A stretch of DNA of 64,000 nucleotides from Streptomyces sp. CB02923 (GCF_001905005.1 NZ_LWKZ01000024.1:837299-901298), one strand, 5' to 3'. Counted from the stretch's first letter, positions 16,431 to 25,868 are shown. Program-made: numbers and translations. Notes: generated from the sequence alone by a model not told the origin.

Positions 16431-17240
16431 TCAGTCCAGCCGGGCGACCGTGCGGGCGCTCAGGTCGACCACATAGCGCCGGGTGTCGATCCACTGGCCG
16501 TTGCGCACCTTCGTGAAGAGCCGGACGCAGCGGTGCTCACCGCAGGCGCGCAGCCGTTCCGGAGCCGGTCCCTCCGCCGCCCCCCGATAGACAAAACCCG
16601 TCACGGCCAGCTGGCCGGGGCCGGTCAGCTCCTTGCCGGTGGCGTGTTCGTAGTCCTTCCGCAGCCCGTCCCCCTCGGGCGCGGCGATCAGCAGTCCGGC
16701 CGCCGTCTCGCTCTCGGCACGGTTGGGCGGCGGCTGCACACCGTGCCTGCTGTCCGTCTTCTCCACCTTCCCGGTGCCGAGATTGACGGTCTTGGTCACG
16801 TACGCGTCGGACCGGTAGTCGTAGAACGACACGTTCGCCCGGCGCGGCGGGTCGGCGAGGCCGGTCTCATCCGGGCCCAGCTCGGCGAGATCGGTGGTCA
16901 GCCGCTCCGGCCCCGCCCTGCCCTTGACGTCCTCGGTCGCGCCGCGGAACGTACGGGGCGCCGCGAGGTCCTGGGCCCGCGCGACCTCGTCATCCGTGAG
17001 CGGGTCCCGGCCGATGCCCTGGCCCCCCTCCGCGGGAGCGCGCTCGACCACGCCCGGCCGTATCTGCTGCGACTGGCCCGATCTCGCCTCCGGTCCCTCG
17101 GCCGCGGCGGTCCGGCTCCCCCCGTCGGCTGCCCCCGCGTCCCCTGGCAGGGTCGCCGCGACCATCGCGGCGGTACCCGCCAGTGCCACGGCCGCGCCCG
17201 CCACCAGCTTCCCCAGGTGGCGGTGCATCATGTTGCGCAC
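16431..17240 (-). CDS. Secreted protein resembling the N-terminal domain of copper amine oxidases
   Basis: 269 residues from GTG 17240, which has agggggga just before it; ATG 17261 is the alternative. A short basic start and hydrophobic Ala/Val run (about 8-35) form a signal peptide. The mature part has DPLTDDEVARAQDL, then RRANVSFYDYRSDAYVTKTVNL, GKVEKTDSRHGVQPPPN and a DYEHATGKELTG segment. This order (PLT.EE start, RxA.V.-Y.Y, gvqPp) resembles the N2/N3 domains of full-length copper amine oxidases. The next gene encodes only the catalytic domain. I infer a split enzyme or an accessory chaperone-like subunit; homology is judged by eye. Confidence 0.65.
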   Translation of the reverse strand: MRNMMHRHLGKLVAGAAVALAGTAAMVAATLPGDAGAADGGSRTAAAEGPEARSGQSQQIRPGVVERAPAEGGQGIGRDPLTDDEVARAQDLAAPRTFRGATEDVKGRAGPERLTTDLAELGPDETGLADPPRRANVSFYDYRSDAYVTKTVNLGTGKVEKTDSRHGVQPPPNRAESETAAGLLIAAPEGDGLRKDYEHATGKELTGPGQLAVTGFVYRGAAEGPAPERLRACGEHRCVRLFTKVRNGQWIDTRRYVVDLSARTVARLD

Positions 17241-17478
17241 TGTTCCCCCCTGCTGCCTCATGGTGCTCTGCACATATCGGTCGTCCTGTACGACGATCCG
17301 ATTTCGCTGCGGGTTGCCCGCCTTTCGGGGCAGATCGCGCGAAAAACCAGCCGTATTGGGCACGTTGAGACGGGAGACGAGCGCAGCACCGTACGCAGCA
17401 ATCGAACACGGCGACGCATGACCGACGTGATGCCTCAAGGCGTCGCGGCGCCCATCGAGGAAGTGGAAGAGTCGACGT

Positions 17479-19839
17479 ATGCAGGTCTGGCCGGGACAGA
17501 CGTATCCCCTGGGTGCCACGTACGACGGTGCGGGCACCAACTTCGCGGTGTACTCCGAGACGGCGGAACGCGTCGAGCTGTCACTGCTGCACGACGACGG
17601 CTCGGAGACCGCCGTCGAACTGCGGGAGACCGACGCGTTCGTACGGCACGCCTACCTCCCCGGGATCATGCCGGGGCAGCGGTACGGTTTCCGGGTGCAC
17701 GGCCGCTACGAGCCGGAGCGCGGTGACCGGCACAACTCCGCCAAGCTGCTGCTGGACCCGTACGCGAAGGCCGTCAGCGGCAGCATCGACTGGGACGAGG
17801 CGGTGTACGGCTACCACTTCGGCAAGCCGGACAGCCGCAACGACCTCGACTCGGCGCCGCACACGATGTCGTCCGTCGTGATCAACCCGTACTTCGACTG
17901 GGGCGACGACCGCCCGCCACGCACCGACTACCACGAGACGGTGCTCTACGAGGCGCACGTCAAGGGCCTGACCATGCTCCACCCCGACCTGCCGGACGAC
18001 CTGCGCGGCAGCTACGCGGCGCTGGCGCACCCCGCGGTCATCGATCATCTGACCGGGCTGGGGGTCACGGCCCTGGAGCTGATGCCGGTCCACCAGTTCG
18101 TGCACGACCACCGGCTGGTGGACGCCGGGCTGGCGAACTACTGGGGCTACAACACCATCGGCTTCTTCTCCCCGCACAACGCGTACGCCTCCTGGGGCGA
18201 CCGCGGGCAGCAGGTACTGGAGTTCAAATCGGCGGTGCGGGCACTGCACGAGGCCGGCATCGAGGTCATCCTCGACGTCGTCTACAACCACACGGCGGAG
18301 GGCAACCACCTGGGTCCGACGCTGTCCTTCCGCGGCCTGGACAACGTCTCCTACTACCGGCTGGCCGACGACCCCCGCTACTACACGGACACCACGGGCA
18401 CCGGGAACTCCCTGCTGATGCGCAGCCCGCACGTCCTCCAGCTCATCATGGACTCGCTGCGTTACTGGGTGCAGGACATGCGGGTGGACGGGTTCCGCTT
18501 CGACCTGGCGGCGACGCTGGCCCGGCAGTTCCACGAGGTGGACCGGCTGTCCTCGTTCTTCGACCTGGTGCAGCAGGACCCGGTGGTCAGCCAGGTCAAG
18601 CTGATCGCCGAGCCGTGGGACGTGGGCGAGGGCGGCTACCAGGTGGGCAACTTCCCGCCGCTGTGGACGGAGTGGAACGGCAAGTTCCGCGACACCGTAC
18701 GGGACCTGTGGCGCGGCGAGCCGCGTACCCTCGCCGAGTTCGGTTCCAGGCTGACCGGCTCCTCCGACCTCTACCAGGGCGACGGGCGGCGCCCGCTGGC
18801 CTCCGTCAACTTCGTCACCTGCCACGACGGCTTCACCCTGCGCGACCTGGTCAGCTACGACAACAAGCACAACGAGGCCAACGGCGAGGACAACCAGGAC
18901 GGCGAGAGCTTCAACCGGTCCTGGAACTGCGGCGCCGAGGGGCCCGCGGACGACCCCGCGGTCCGGGAGCTGCGGGCCCGCCAGATGCGCAACTTCATCG
19001 CCACGCTGCTGCTGTCGCAGGGCGTGCCGATGCTCAGCCACGGCGACGAATTCGGGCGCACCCAGCGCGGCAACAACAACGCGTACTGCCAGGACAACGA
19101 GCTGGCGTGGGTGCGCTGGCCGGGCACGGGCGCAACCGCCGGGCGGGGCGGGGAGGACGCCGGGGAGCAGGCCGCCGGGCGGGGCGGGCAGGACACCGGG
19201 GAACGGGCCGCCGAGCGGGGCGGGCAGGACCCCCGGGAGCAGGCCGGGGAGCAGACCGGGAAAGAGACCGGGGAAGTCACCTCGGAGACCGCCGAGGAGA
19301 CCGTCGAGGAGACTGCCGGGAAGACCGTCGAGGAGGGCTTCGACGAGGACGGCCGGGAACCGGCGGCCGTCCGCGACGAGGACCGGGAGCTGCTCGCCTT
19401 CGTCCGGCAGATGGTGTGGCTGCGGCGCGACCACCCGGTCTTCCGGCGGCGGCGCTTCTTCCACGGCCGTCCCATGGAGGGCACCCACGACGAGCTGTCC
19501 GACATCGCCTGGTTCACCGCGGAGGGCGAGGAGATGCAGCAGCGGGACTGGCAGGCGGCGCACGCCAAGTCGCTGACGGTCTTCCTGAACGGCAGCGCGA
19601 TCACCGAGCCGGGCCCGCGCGGCGAGCGGATCACCGACGACTCCTTCCTGCTGATGTTCAACGCGCACGCGGACGACCGGGACTTCACCGTGCCGGTCGA
19701 CCACGGCCGCCAGTGGCAGGCGGTCGTGGACACCGCCCACCCGGATGCCGTCGCCGACGGCGGCGGCATCAAGGCCCAGGCCGGCGACCGGATCACCCTC
19801 CTCGGCCGCAGCATGCTGGTGCTTCAGCGCCCGGCTTAG
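17479..19839 (+). CDS. glgX: Glycogen debranching enzyme GlgX/TreX with a low-complexity insertion
   Basis: 786 residues, about 75-80 longer than usual for GlgX. CBM48 is N-terminal (VWPGQTYPLGATYDGAG), then the GH13_11 barrel with EVILDVVYNHTAEGN, nucleophile Asp in GFRFDLAATL, acid Glu in LIAEPWD and transition-state Asp in VTCHDGFTL. It hydrolyses alpha-1,6 branches of glycogen left after phosphorylase, or feeds TreY/TreZ. Residues about 550-632, after ELAWVRW, are an added repeat-rich segment (GRGGxDxxEQAA followed by Glu/Thr repeats) where relatives pass straight to the LLAFVRQMVWLRRDHPVF helix. It is the first gene of the trehalose group; the next, treY, starts 473 bases downstream. Confidence 0.93.
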   Translation: MQVWPGQTYPLGATYDGAGTNFAVYSETAERVELSLLHDDGSETAVELRETDAFVRHAYLPGIMPGQRYGFRVHGRYEPERGDRHNSAKLLLDPYAKAVSGSIDWDEAVYGYHFGKPDSRNDLDSAPHTMSSVVINPYFDWGDDRPPRTDYHETVLYEAHVKGLTMLHPDLPDDLRGSYAALAHPAVIDHLTGLGVTALELMPVHQFVHDHRLVDAGLANYWGYNTIGFFSPHNAYASWGDRGQQVLEFKSAVRALHEAGIEVILDVVYNHTAEGNHLGPTLSFRGLDNVSYYRLADDPRYYTDTTGTGNSLLMRSPHVLQLIMDSLRYWVQDMRVDGFRFDLAATLARQFHEVDRLSSFFDLVQQDPVVSQVKLIAEPWDVGEGGYQVGNFPPLWTEWNGKFRDTVRDLWRGEPRTLAEFGSRLTGSSDLYQGDGRRPLASVNFVTCHDGFTLRDLVSYDNKHNEANGEDNQDGESFNRSWNCGAEGPADDPAVRELRARQMRNFIATLLLSQGVPMLSHGDEFGRTQRGNNNAYCQDNELAWVRWPGTGATAGRGGEDAGEQAAGRGGQDTGERAAERGGQDPREQAGEQTGKETGEVTSETAEETVEETAGKTVEEGFDEDGREPAAVRDEDRELLAFVRQMVWLRRDHPVFRRRRFFHGRPMEGTHDELSDIAWFTAEGEEMQQRDWQAAHAKSLTVFLNGSAITEPGPRGERITDDSFLLMFNAHADDRDFTVPVDHGRQWQAVVDTAHPDAVADGGGIKAQAGDRITLLGRSMLVLQRPA

Positions 19840-20312
19840 GGCCTGTCGTCTCCCTGAGGCGGCAGTCCGCCCCGGGCCGGGGTCCGCGGCCGCCGTGTGG
19901 CCGGGGGCGGCCGGTCCGGGTACGTCATGGGCTGGGGGCCGGGCTCCGCCATTGCGGTGGTTCCCGACGGTTCCGTACGGCCGGCCCGGGTGGCCGTACG
20001 GCGTACTCCGTGTGGTCGTCCGCGGGCGGGGCCGGTCCGATCGGGTGTCCATACGGGGGCGGGCGACGGCGACGGCATTGCGGCCGTCCCGCCCCGTACG
20101 CACCAGTGGGCGGAGACGTTGCGCCGCGATGCGGTCGCCCGGCTGGGGGCGGGCCGCCCCGAGGGACGGCCCGGTGCGTGCGGAGGTCATCGGACGGCGC
20201 TGTCCGGCGGGGTCGCCGGGGCCCGTACGGACCGTACGTACGCAGCGTTCCGGCGCCACGGCGTCCCGGGCCGGATGACACAACAAGCCGTCCGGCGGGT
20301 ACGGGTGTTCCC
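19840..20312. other. Intergenic region between glgX and treY
   Basis: 473 bases with several ccgtacgg palindromic motifs (for example near 19975, 19993 and 20223) but no open frame with family-like content or a good ribosome site. It is probably a promoter region for treY; no definite -10/-35 pair was found. Confidence 0.4.
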
Positions 20313-22766
20313 ATGACGGCCGATTCCAGTGCGCCACCCACCGCCACTGCGCCCCCCACCGCAACGTACCGGCTCCAGCTCCAGCCGGACCTGCCCTTCG
20401 CCGCGGCCGAGAAGGCCGTGCCGTACCTCGGCGCGCTGGGCGTCTCGCACCTCCACCTCTCCCCCGTCCTGGAGGCGGCGCCCGGGTCCACGCACGGCTA
20501 CGACGTGGTGGACCACTCGGCGGTACGGGCCGAGCTGGGCGGCGAGGAGGGCCTGCGGGCGCTGGCCGCGACGGCCGCCGCGCACGGCCTGCGGCTGGTG
20601 GTGGACATCGTGCCCAACCACATGGCCGTCCCGGCGCCGGAGTCGCTCAACGCCCCGCTGTGGGCGGTGCTGCGGGACGGTCCCGCGTCCCCGTACGCCC
20701 GCTGGTTCGACATCGACTGGGACGGCGGACACGGCGGGCGGGTGCTGCTGCCGGTGCTGGGCGGGCGCCTGGGCGACGAGCTGGGGAATCTCCGGGTCGA
20801 CGGCGACGTGCTGCGCTACCACGACCACGTCTTCCCCGTCAGGCCCGGCACCGAGCAGCTGCCGCTGCCCCGCCTGCTGGACGCGCAGTGGTACCGCCTC
20901 GCCTGGTGGCGGCTGGCCCGCAGCGAGATCAACTACCGGCGGTTCTTCACCATTTCGGAGCTGATCGGGGTGCGGGCCGAGGACCCCGGGGTCTTCGAGG
21001 CCACGCACGGCACGCTGCTGCGGCTGCTCCGCGAAGGGGTCGTCGACGGGCTGCGCATCGACCACCCGGACGGCCTGGCCGCCCCCGGCGACTACCTCGC
21101 CCGGCTGCACACCGCCACCGGCGGCCGCTGGACGGTGACCGAGAAGATCCTGACCGGCCGGGAACACCTGCCGCGCGGCTGGAAGTGCGCGGGCACCACC
21201 GGCTACGACGCGCTGCGGCACCTGGACGGCCTGTTCGTCTGCCCGCTCGGCTCCGGCCGGCTCTTCACCGTCTACCGGGACTTCGTCGCCCCCCTCGCGG
21301 ACGCGGGCGGCGACTGGGAGGAAACGGTACGCCGCGCCGCCTACGAGGTCGTCACCCACGACCTCGCCGCAGAAGTCGAACGGCTGGTCCGCACCGCCGG
21401 ACGGATCAGCGACCGGGCCTCCCACCAGGGCGACCACGCGCCCTGGGCGCTGCGCACCGCCGTCCGGGAACTTCTGGTCCGGCTGCCCGTCTACCGCCCG
21501 TACGCCACCGACGGCGCCGGGGCACGCGACCCGCGGCGCGGCGAGCAGGACGCGGCGATGCTGGCCGAGGCGGCCGCGCGGGCGCGTACGGTCTTCCGCG
21601 CGCCGGAAGAGGCACTCGCGGTGGACCTGGTACGCGACCTCGCGCTCGGCCTGCTCGGGGACGGCCCGGACTGCGCGGACTTCTGCGCGCGCTTCGCCCA
21701 GACGTCGTCCGCGCTGCGCGCCAAGTCCGTGGAGGACACCGCCTTCTACCGCTATGTGCCGCTGCTGTCGGCCTGTGAGGTCGGTGCCGACCCGGGCGCG
21801 CCCACGGTGGGCGTGGACACCTTCCACGCGTACTGCGCCCGCATCCAGCGGGACTGGCCGCTGACCGCGACGGTGCTCTCCACGCACGACACCAAGCGCA
21901 GCGCCGACGTCCGGGCGCGGATCGCCGTCCTGTCCGAATGCCCGGACCGGTGGCGGGAACTGCTGCGCCGGGTGTCCGCCGGACCGGCCGGAGGCGAGGG
22001 GCCGCAGCCGCCGGACCAGCACCTGGCGTGGGTGGCCTGGCAGACCGCCTTCGGCCTGGGCAAGCCGTCCGCCGAACGGCTGATCCCGTCGGTGCTGAAG
22101 GCCGTACGCGAGGCCGGGCTGCACACGTCCTGGACGGATCAGGACGCCGGTTACGAGGAGGCGGCCGGCGACTTCCTGCGCGCCGGTCCGTGCGGACCGG
22201 CGGCGTCCTCACTGACCGAACTGGCCACCGCACTGGCCCCGTACATCCGCGCCAACGTACTCAGCGCGGCACTGCTCCACCTGACGATGCCCGGCGTACC
22301 CGACCTGTACCAGGGCACCGAGACCGAGTACAACGCCCTGGTCGACCCCGACAACCGCCGCCCGCCGCGACTGCGCGCGGACCTGCTCACCGAGCTGGAC
22401 GGCGGTACGGCACCGCAGGACCTGAACGCGGAGAAGCTGCTGCTGACCGCGACGGCCCTGCGCCTGCGGCGGTCCCGCCCCGCGTGGTTCGGCGTCCAGG
22501 GGACGTACACACCGCTGCACGCCGACGGCACGGCGGCCGGCCACTGCCTGGCCTTCGCCCGCGCCGGGCGGGCGGTCACGGTGGCCACCCGGCTCTCCCT
22601 CCGACTGGCCGAGGACGGCGGCTGGCGCGACACGGAACTGTCCCTCCCGGGCACGGGCACGGGCTGGCGCGAACTGCTCACCGGCCGGGAAGTGCCGGGC
22701 CCGGTGGTGTGTCTGCGTGAACTGCTGGGGCAGTACCCGGTGGCACTGCTGGTCGCGAAGGACTGA
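20313..22766 (+). CDS. treY: Malto-oligosyltrehalose synthase TreY
   Basis: 817 residues. It rearranges the reducing-end alpha-1,4 bond of maltodextrins into an alpha,alpha-1,1 bond, giving maltooligosyl trehalose. Family motifs in order: TYRLQLQPDLPF, HLHLSPVLEAAPGSTHGYDVVDH, VVDIVPNHMAV, YRRFFTISELIGVR, VDGLRIDHPDGLA (nucleophile Asp), TVTEKIL (acid Glu), STHDTKRSADVRAR (third Asp) and PGVPDLYQGTE. The ATG at 20313 has no strong ribosome site. The Thr/Pro-rich first 16 residues are less conserved. It works with TreZ (26845) and GlgX (17479). Unrelated genes now lie between treY and treZ. Confidence 0.95.
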   Translation: MTADSSAPPTATAPPTATYRLQLQPDLPFAAAEKAVPYLGALGVSHLHLSPVLEAAPGSTHGYDVVDHSAVRAELGGEEGLRALAATAAAHGLRLVVDIVPNHMAVPAPESLNAPLWAVLRDGPASPYARWFDIDWDGGHGGRVLLPVLGGRLGDELGNLRVDGDVLRYHDHVFPVRPGTEQLPLPRLLDAQWYRLAWWRLARSEINYRRFFTISELIGVRAEDPGVFEATHGTLLRLLREGVVDGLRIDHPDGLAAPGDYLARLHTATGGRWTVTEKILTGREHLPRGWKCAGTTGYDALRHLDGLFVCPLGSGRLFTVYRDFVAPLADAGGDWEETVRRAAYEVVTHDLAAEVERLVRTAGRISDRASHQGDHAPWALRTAVRELLVRLPVYRPYATDGAGARDPRRGEQDAAMLAEAAARARTVFRAPEEALAVDLVRDLALGLLGDGPDCADFCARFAQTSSALRAKSVEDTAFYRYVPLLSACEVGADPGAPTVGVDTFHAYCARIQRDWPLTATVLSTHDTKRSADVRARIAVLSECPDRWRELLRRVSAGPAGGEGPQPPDQHLAWVAWQTAFGLGKPSAERLIPSVLKAVREAGLHTSWTDQDAGYEEAAGDFLRAGPCGPAASSLTELATALAPYIRANVLSAALLHLTMPGVPDLYQGTETEYNALVDPDNRRPPRLRADLLTELDGGTAPQDLNAEKLLLTATALRLRRSRPAWFGVQGTYTPLHADGTAAGHCLAFARAGRAVTVATRLSLRLAEDGGWRDTELSLPGTGTGWRELLTGREVPGPVVCLRELLGQYPVALLVAKD

Positions 22767-23027
22767 CGGGGCGGGCGCGGACGGGGCCGGTGCGGGGACC
22801 GCTTCGGTTGGGACGACCCCGCTCCCGGCATGTCCGGAGCGCGCGCCGGGAAATGGAGTTGCGTCGTCCCGGCCGTACGGTCACCATCGGCGCGTACGAC
22901 CCGCACCCCGCGCGCTCGGACGTCCCGTGCGCGCCCCGCGCCACAAGCAGGAGCAACGGAATGCGCCGAAACCTCGGAACTACTCAGCGCCCTTACCGGA
23001 CGACAGTTCTCGAGGTCTCGACCACCC

Positions 23028-25004
23028 ATGCACACCCTGAACATCGGCATTCTGGCCCACGTCGACGCGGGTAAGACCAGCCTGACCGAGCGGCTCCTGT
23101 ACGCGACCGGCACCATCGACCGCCTCGGCAGCGTGGACGCCGGGGACACCCGTACCGACACCGGTGCCATCGAGCGCGAGCGCGGCATCACGATCCGGTC
23201 CGCGGTCGCCTCCTTCACCGCGGGAGACGTCCAGGTCAATCTCATCGACACCCCCGGGCACTCCGACTTCATCGCCGAGGTGGAGCGCGCCCTGGGCGTG
23301 CTGGACGGTGCCGTGCTGCTCCTGTCCGCCGTCGAAGGCGTACAGGCGCGTACGCGTGTCCTGATGAAGACGCTGCGGCGGCTGCGGCTGCCCACCCTCC
23401 TGTTCGTCAACAAGATCGACCGGGCGGGCGCGCGGACCGACGCGCTGGTGGCGGACATCCGCCGCGCCCTGGCGCCGCACGTCGTCCCGATGACCGCCGT
23501 GCACGACCCCGGCACCCCGGACGCGCGGACGGCGCCACTCTGCGCGCGGACTCCCGCCGTACGGGCCCGGCTGACCGAACTCCTCGCCGACGCCGACGAG
23601 CGGATCCTCGCCCGCGCCGTGGACGGCCCGCCGCCCACCCCGGACGAGCTGCGGGCCGCGCTGGCCGCCCGTACCGCGGACGGCTCGGTGCATCCGCTGT
23701 ACTTCGGTTCGGCGATCGGCGGGCAGGGCGTCGGCGCGCTCGTCGACGGCATGACGCGGCTGATCCCGCCCGTGCCCGGTACCCCGGACGCGCCGCCGCG
23801 CGGCACGGTCTTCGCCGTCCAGCGCGAGCCCGGCGGCGGCAAGAGCGCCTATCTGCGGCTCTACGACGGCGCGTTGCGGCCGCGCGGGCAGATCACCCTG
23901 CACCGGCGGGAGCCGGACGGCACGGCCGGCCGCGTCGAAGGGCGGATCACCGCGCTGGAGGTCGTGGGACGGCCGCCGGGTGACCGGGAGCCGCTGACGG
24001 CGGGCAACATCGCGGTGCTGCGCGGCCTGCCCGGCGTCCGCGTCGGCGACCGGCTGGGCGGCGAAGCGCCCGGCGCGCACCAGGAGGGCGACGGCGCGCT
24101 GTTCTCCCGTCCGACCCTGGAGACCCTGGTGCGCGCCCGGCGTCCGGCCGAAGCCGCCCGCCTGCACGCCGCGCTGCTGCTCCTGGCGGAGCAGGACCCG
24201 CTCATCCACGCCCGGCCCGCCGCCGCGGGCGCCACCTCGGTCCTCCTCTACGGAGAGGTCCAGAAGGAGATCATCGCGGCGACGCTCCTCCAGGACCACG
24301 GCATCGCGGCGGACTTCGAGCCGAGCCGGGTGGTGTGCGTGGAGCGGCTCCTGGGCACCGGCGAGGCGTACGAGGAGATCACCGGACGCGATCACGTCGG
24401 CTGGTGGGCGACGGTCGGTCTGCGCGTCGAGCCGGGCCCCCGGGGCTCCGGCCCGCGGTTCGCGTACGAGACCGAACTCGGCGCGCTGCCGCACGGGTTC
24501 CACCAGGCCGTCGAGGACACGGTGTACGCGTCGCTGCGGACCGGGCCGCGGGGCTGGGCGGTCACCGACTGCCGTGTCGTGCTGACCCGTTCCGGTTTCG
24601 TGGGCCCGGTCAGCACGGCCGGTGACTTCCGCGGGGTCACCCCGGTCGTCCTGGCGCGCGCCCTGCGCCGGGCCGGGACGCGGGTGTACGAACCGTGCCA
24701 CTCCTTCGAGGCGGAGGTGCCGCCCGACACGATCGCCCCGGTCACCGCGCAGCTCGCCTCGCTGGGCGCCGAGTTCGACGACACTTCGGAGTCCGGTGGC
24801 GCCTGGCTCCTCACCGGCACTCTCCCGGCCCGCCGGGTCCCCGACTTCGAGCGGCGTCTGCCGGGCCTCACCCGTGGCGAGGGCACCTGGTGGTCGCAGC
24901 CGTCAGGCCCGGCGGGCGACCGCCCGGCGCCGGAGGGGGCTCCGTACGCCGCCGGGCCCGGCGGGTCCGGGGGTCCGGCCGCGCGGGCGGCTACCCCTCG
25001 GTGA
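23028..25004 (+). CDS. Tetracycline ribosomal protection protein, Otr(A)/Tet(M)-like
   Basis: 658 residues, close in length to Otr(A). It is an EF-G-like GTPase with G1 AHVDAGKT, G2 RGITIR, G3 DTPGHSD, G4 NKIDRAG and G5-like GSAIGGQG. The C-terminal half aligns with domains III-V of Otr(A)/Tet(M) (LYGEVQKEI, GTGEAYEE, GFHQAVEDTV, WAVTDCRVVLTR, PGLTRGEGTWW). Such proteins bind the ribosome and release tetracyclines. The ATG at 23028 opens MHTLNIGILAHVDAGKT, as in the family; earlier in-frame starts add unconserved sequence. It lies between treY and treZ with no tetracycline cluster nearby, so its normal job is uncertain. The 3' end overlaps the convergent FHA gene by 14 bases. Confidence 0.9.
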   Translation: MHTLNIGILAHVDAGKTSLTERLLYATGTIDRLGSVDAGDTRTDTGAIERERGITIRSAVASFTAGDVQVNLIDTPGHSDFIAEVERALGVLDGAVLLLSAVEGVQARTRVLMKTLRRLRLPTLLFVNKIDRAGARTDALVADIRRALAPHVVPMTAVHDPGTPDARTAPLCARTPAVRARLTELLADADERILARAVDGPPPTPDELRAALAARTADGSVHPLYFGSAIGGQGVGALVDGMTRLIPPVPGTPDAPPRGTVFAVQREPGGGKSAYLRLYDGALRPRGQITLHRREPDGTAGRVEGRITALEVVGRPPGDREPLTAGNIAVLRGLPGVRVGDRLGGEAPGAHQEGDGALFSRPTLETLVRARRPAEAARLHAALLLLAEQDPLIHARPAAAGATSVLLYGEVQKEIIAATLLQDHGIAADFEPSRVVCVERLLGTGEAYEEITGRDHVGWWATVGLRVEPGPRGSGPRFAYETELGALPHGFHQAVEDTVYASLRTGPRGWAVTDCRVVLTRSGFVGPVSTAGDFRGVTPVVLARALRRAGTRVYEPCHSFEAEVPPDTIAPVTAQLASLGAEFDDTSESGGAWLLTGTLPARRVPDFERRLPGLTRGEGTWWSQPSGPAGDRPAPEGAPYAAGPGGSGGPAARAATPR

Positions 25005-25536
25005 GGACGTAGTCGACGCGGCCGAACGCCACGTGGTCGCCGGGGCGGACCAGCACTTCTCCCATCACCCGGCGGCCGTTGACGCAGGTGCCGTTCGTGG
25101 AGCCGAGGTCGCGCAGCAGCCAGCCGCCGCCCGCGCTGCGCAGTTCGGCGTGGGCGCGCGAGACGGTGTCGTGGTTCAGGCGGAGGCCGGAGCCGGGGGC
25201 GCGGCCTATGAGGAGAGGGAACGGTCCCGGCGCGGGGAGCAGCAGCTTCGGCAGCCGCTCCCTGCGCCAGGCCCTGCGGACCATGATGTTGAACGACGAC
25301 ACCTTGCCCACCGCGCGCAGCACGGCGCCCTCGACCCGGCCGCGGGAGGCCAGGTCGGCGGTGGCCGCGGCGAGTTCGGCGTGCTGGCGGGCGCCGAGCA
25401 CCAGCTCCAGCCGCCGCAGAAAGGTGTCCTGGGACAGCCGGCCCTGCGCCGCGCCCTCGCGGAGCAGCTCCAAGGCGCGCTCCCGGTCGGCTTCCGACGG
25501 GCGTACCGGTCGGGCCGGGAACTCCAGCGATGTCAT
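24991..25536 (-). CDS. DUF1707 and FHA domain protein
   Basis: 181 residues from the ATG beginning MTSLEFPARPVRPSEADRER; upstream sequence is repeat-derived. Residues about 10-60 are a DUF1707 domain (SEADRERALELLREGAAQGRLSQDTFLRRL). Residues about 95-180 are an FHA domain with GRAPGSG, SRAHAEL and DLGSTNGTCVNG, the core Arg, Ser/His and Asn that bind phosphothreonine. DUF1707 occurs at the N-terminus of many actinobacterial membrane or signalling proteins; here it is joined to a phospho-reader, so a role downstream of a Ser/Thr kinase is likely. The partner kinase is not nearby. It overlaps the end of the ribosome protection gene. Confidence 0.9.
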   Translation of the reverse strand: MTSLEFPARPVRPSEADRERALELLREGAAQGRLSQDTFLRRLELVLGARQHAELAAATADLASRGRVEGAVLRAVGKVSSFNIMVRRAWRRERLPKLLLPAPGPFPLLIGRAPGSGLRLNHDTVSRAHAELRSAGGGWLLRDLGSTNGTCVNGRRVMGEVLVRPGDHVAFGRVDYVLTEG

Positions 25537-25690
25537 GCCGGTGATTGTCCGGTGCCCGCGCGCCGGTGTCCAGCCGGGCGAACCGCAGGCGGGGCCCGGC
25601 CCGCGGCGGCGAACCGCGCGATAAATCCGTGGCGCGGCGTCCGCGGTCCGGGCTACGATCTGCGCCGGCCCTGGATGACCGGACCTGGAT

Positions 25691-25746
25691 GACCGGCCCC
25701 GGCAGACCGGCCCCGGCAGACCGGCCCCGGCAGACCGGCCCTGGCA
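25691..25746. repeat. 14-bp tandem repeat, four units
   Basis: gaccggccccggca is repeated four times head to tail; the last copy has one change (cc to ct). A related ggacctggatgacc pair precedes it. The array lies upstream of a short reading frame and the GNAT gene, within their shared leader region. Confidence 0.85.
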
Positions 25747-25766
25747 GAGGAGAGGAGGCGAGAGCC

Positions 25767-25823
25767 GTGCCGACGTACCCGTTCCCGTGCTCCCGCCCCG
25801 TCCGCCGGGCCGTCCTGGGCTGA
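25767..25823 (+). CDS. Possible 18-codon leader peptide before the GNAT gene
   Basis: A GTG preceded by an unusually strong ribosome site (gaggagaggaggcgagagcc) opens an 18-codon frame, VPTYPFPCSRPVRRAVLG, that ends 45 bases before the acetyltransferase start. The peptide is rich in Pro and Arg. Strong initiation on so short a frame fits a regulatory upstream ORF, whose translation would affect the next gene. Nothing is known of it, and chance is possible. Confidence 0.35.
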   Translation: MPTYPFPCSRPVRRAVLG

Positions 25824-25868
25824 TATCGGCCGGTCGGGAGCGCATCGCATGCCTTCCGAGAGGACCCC

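Noticed and set aside
25537..25845. N-terminal extension of the FHA gene to 25845
   Set aside because: It translates the 14-bp tandem repeats and has no domain; MTSLEFPARPVRPSEADRER is the normal DUF1707 start.
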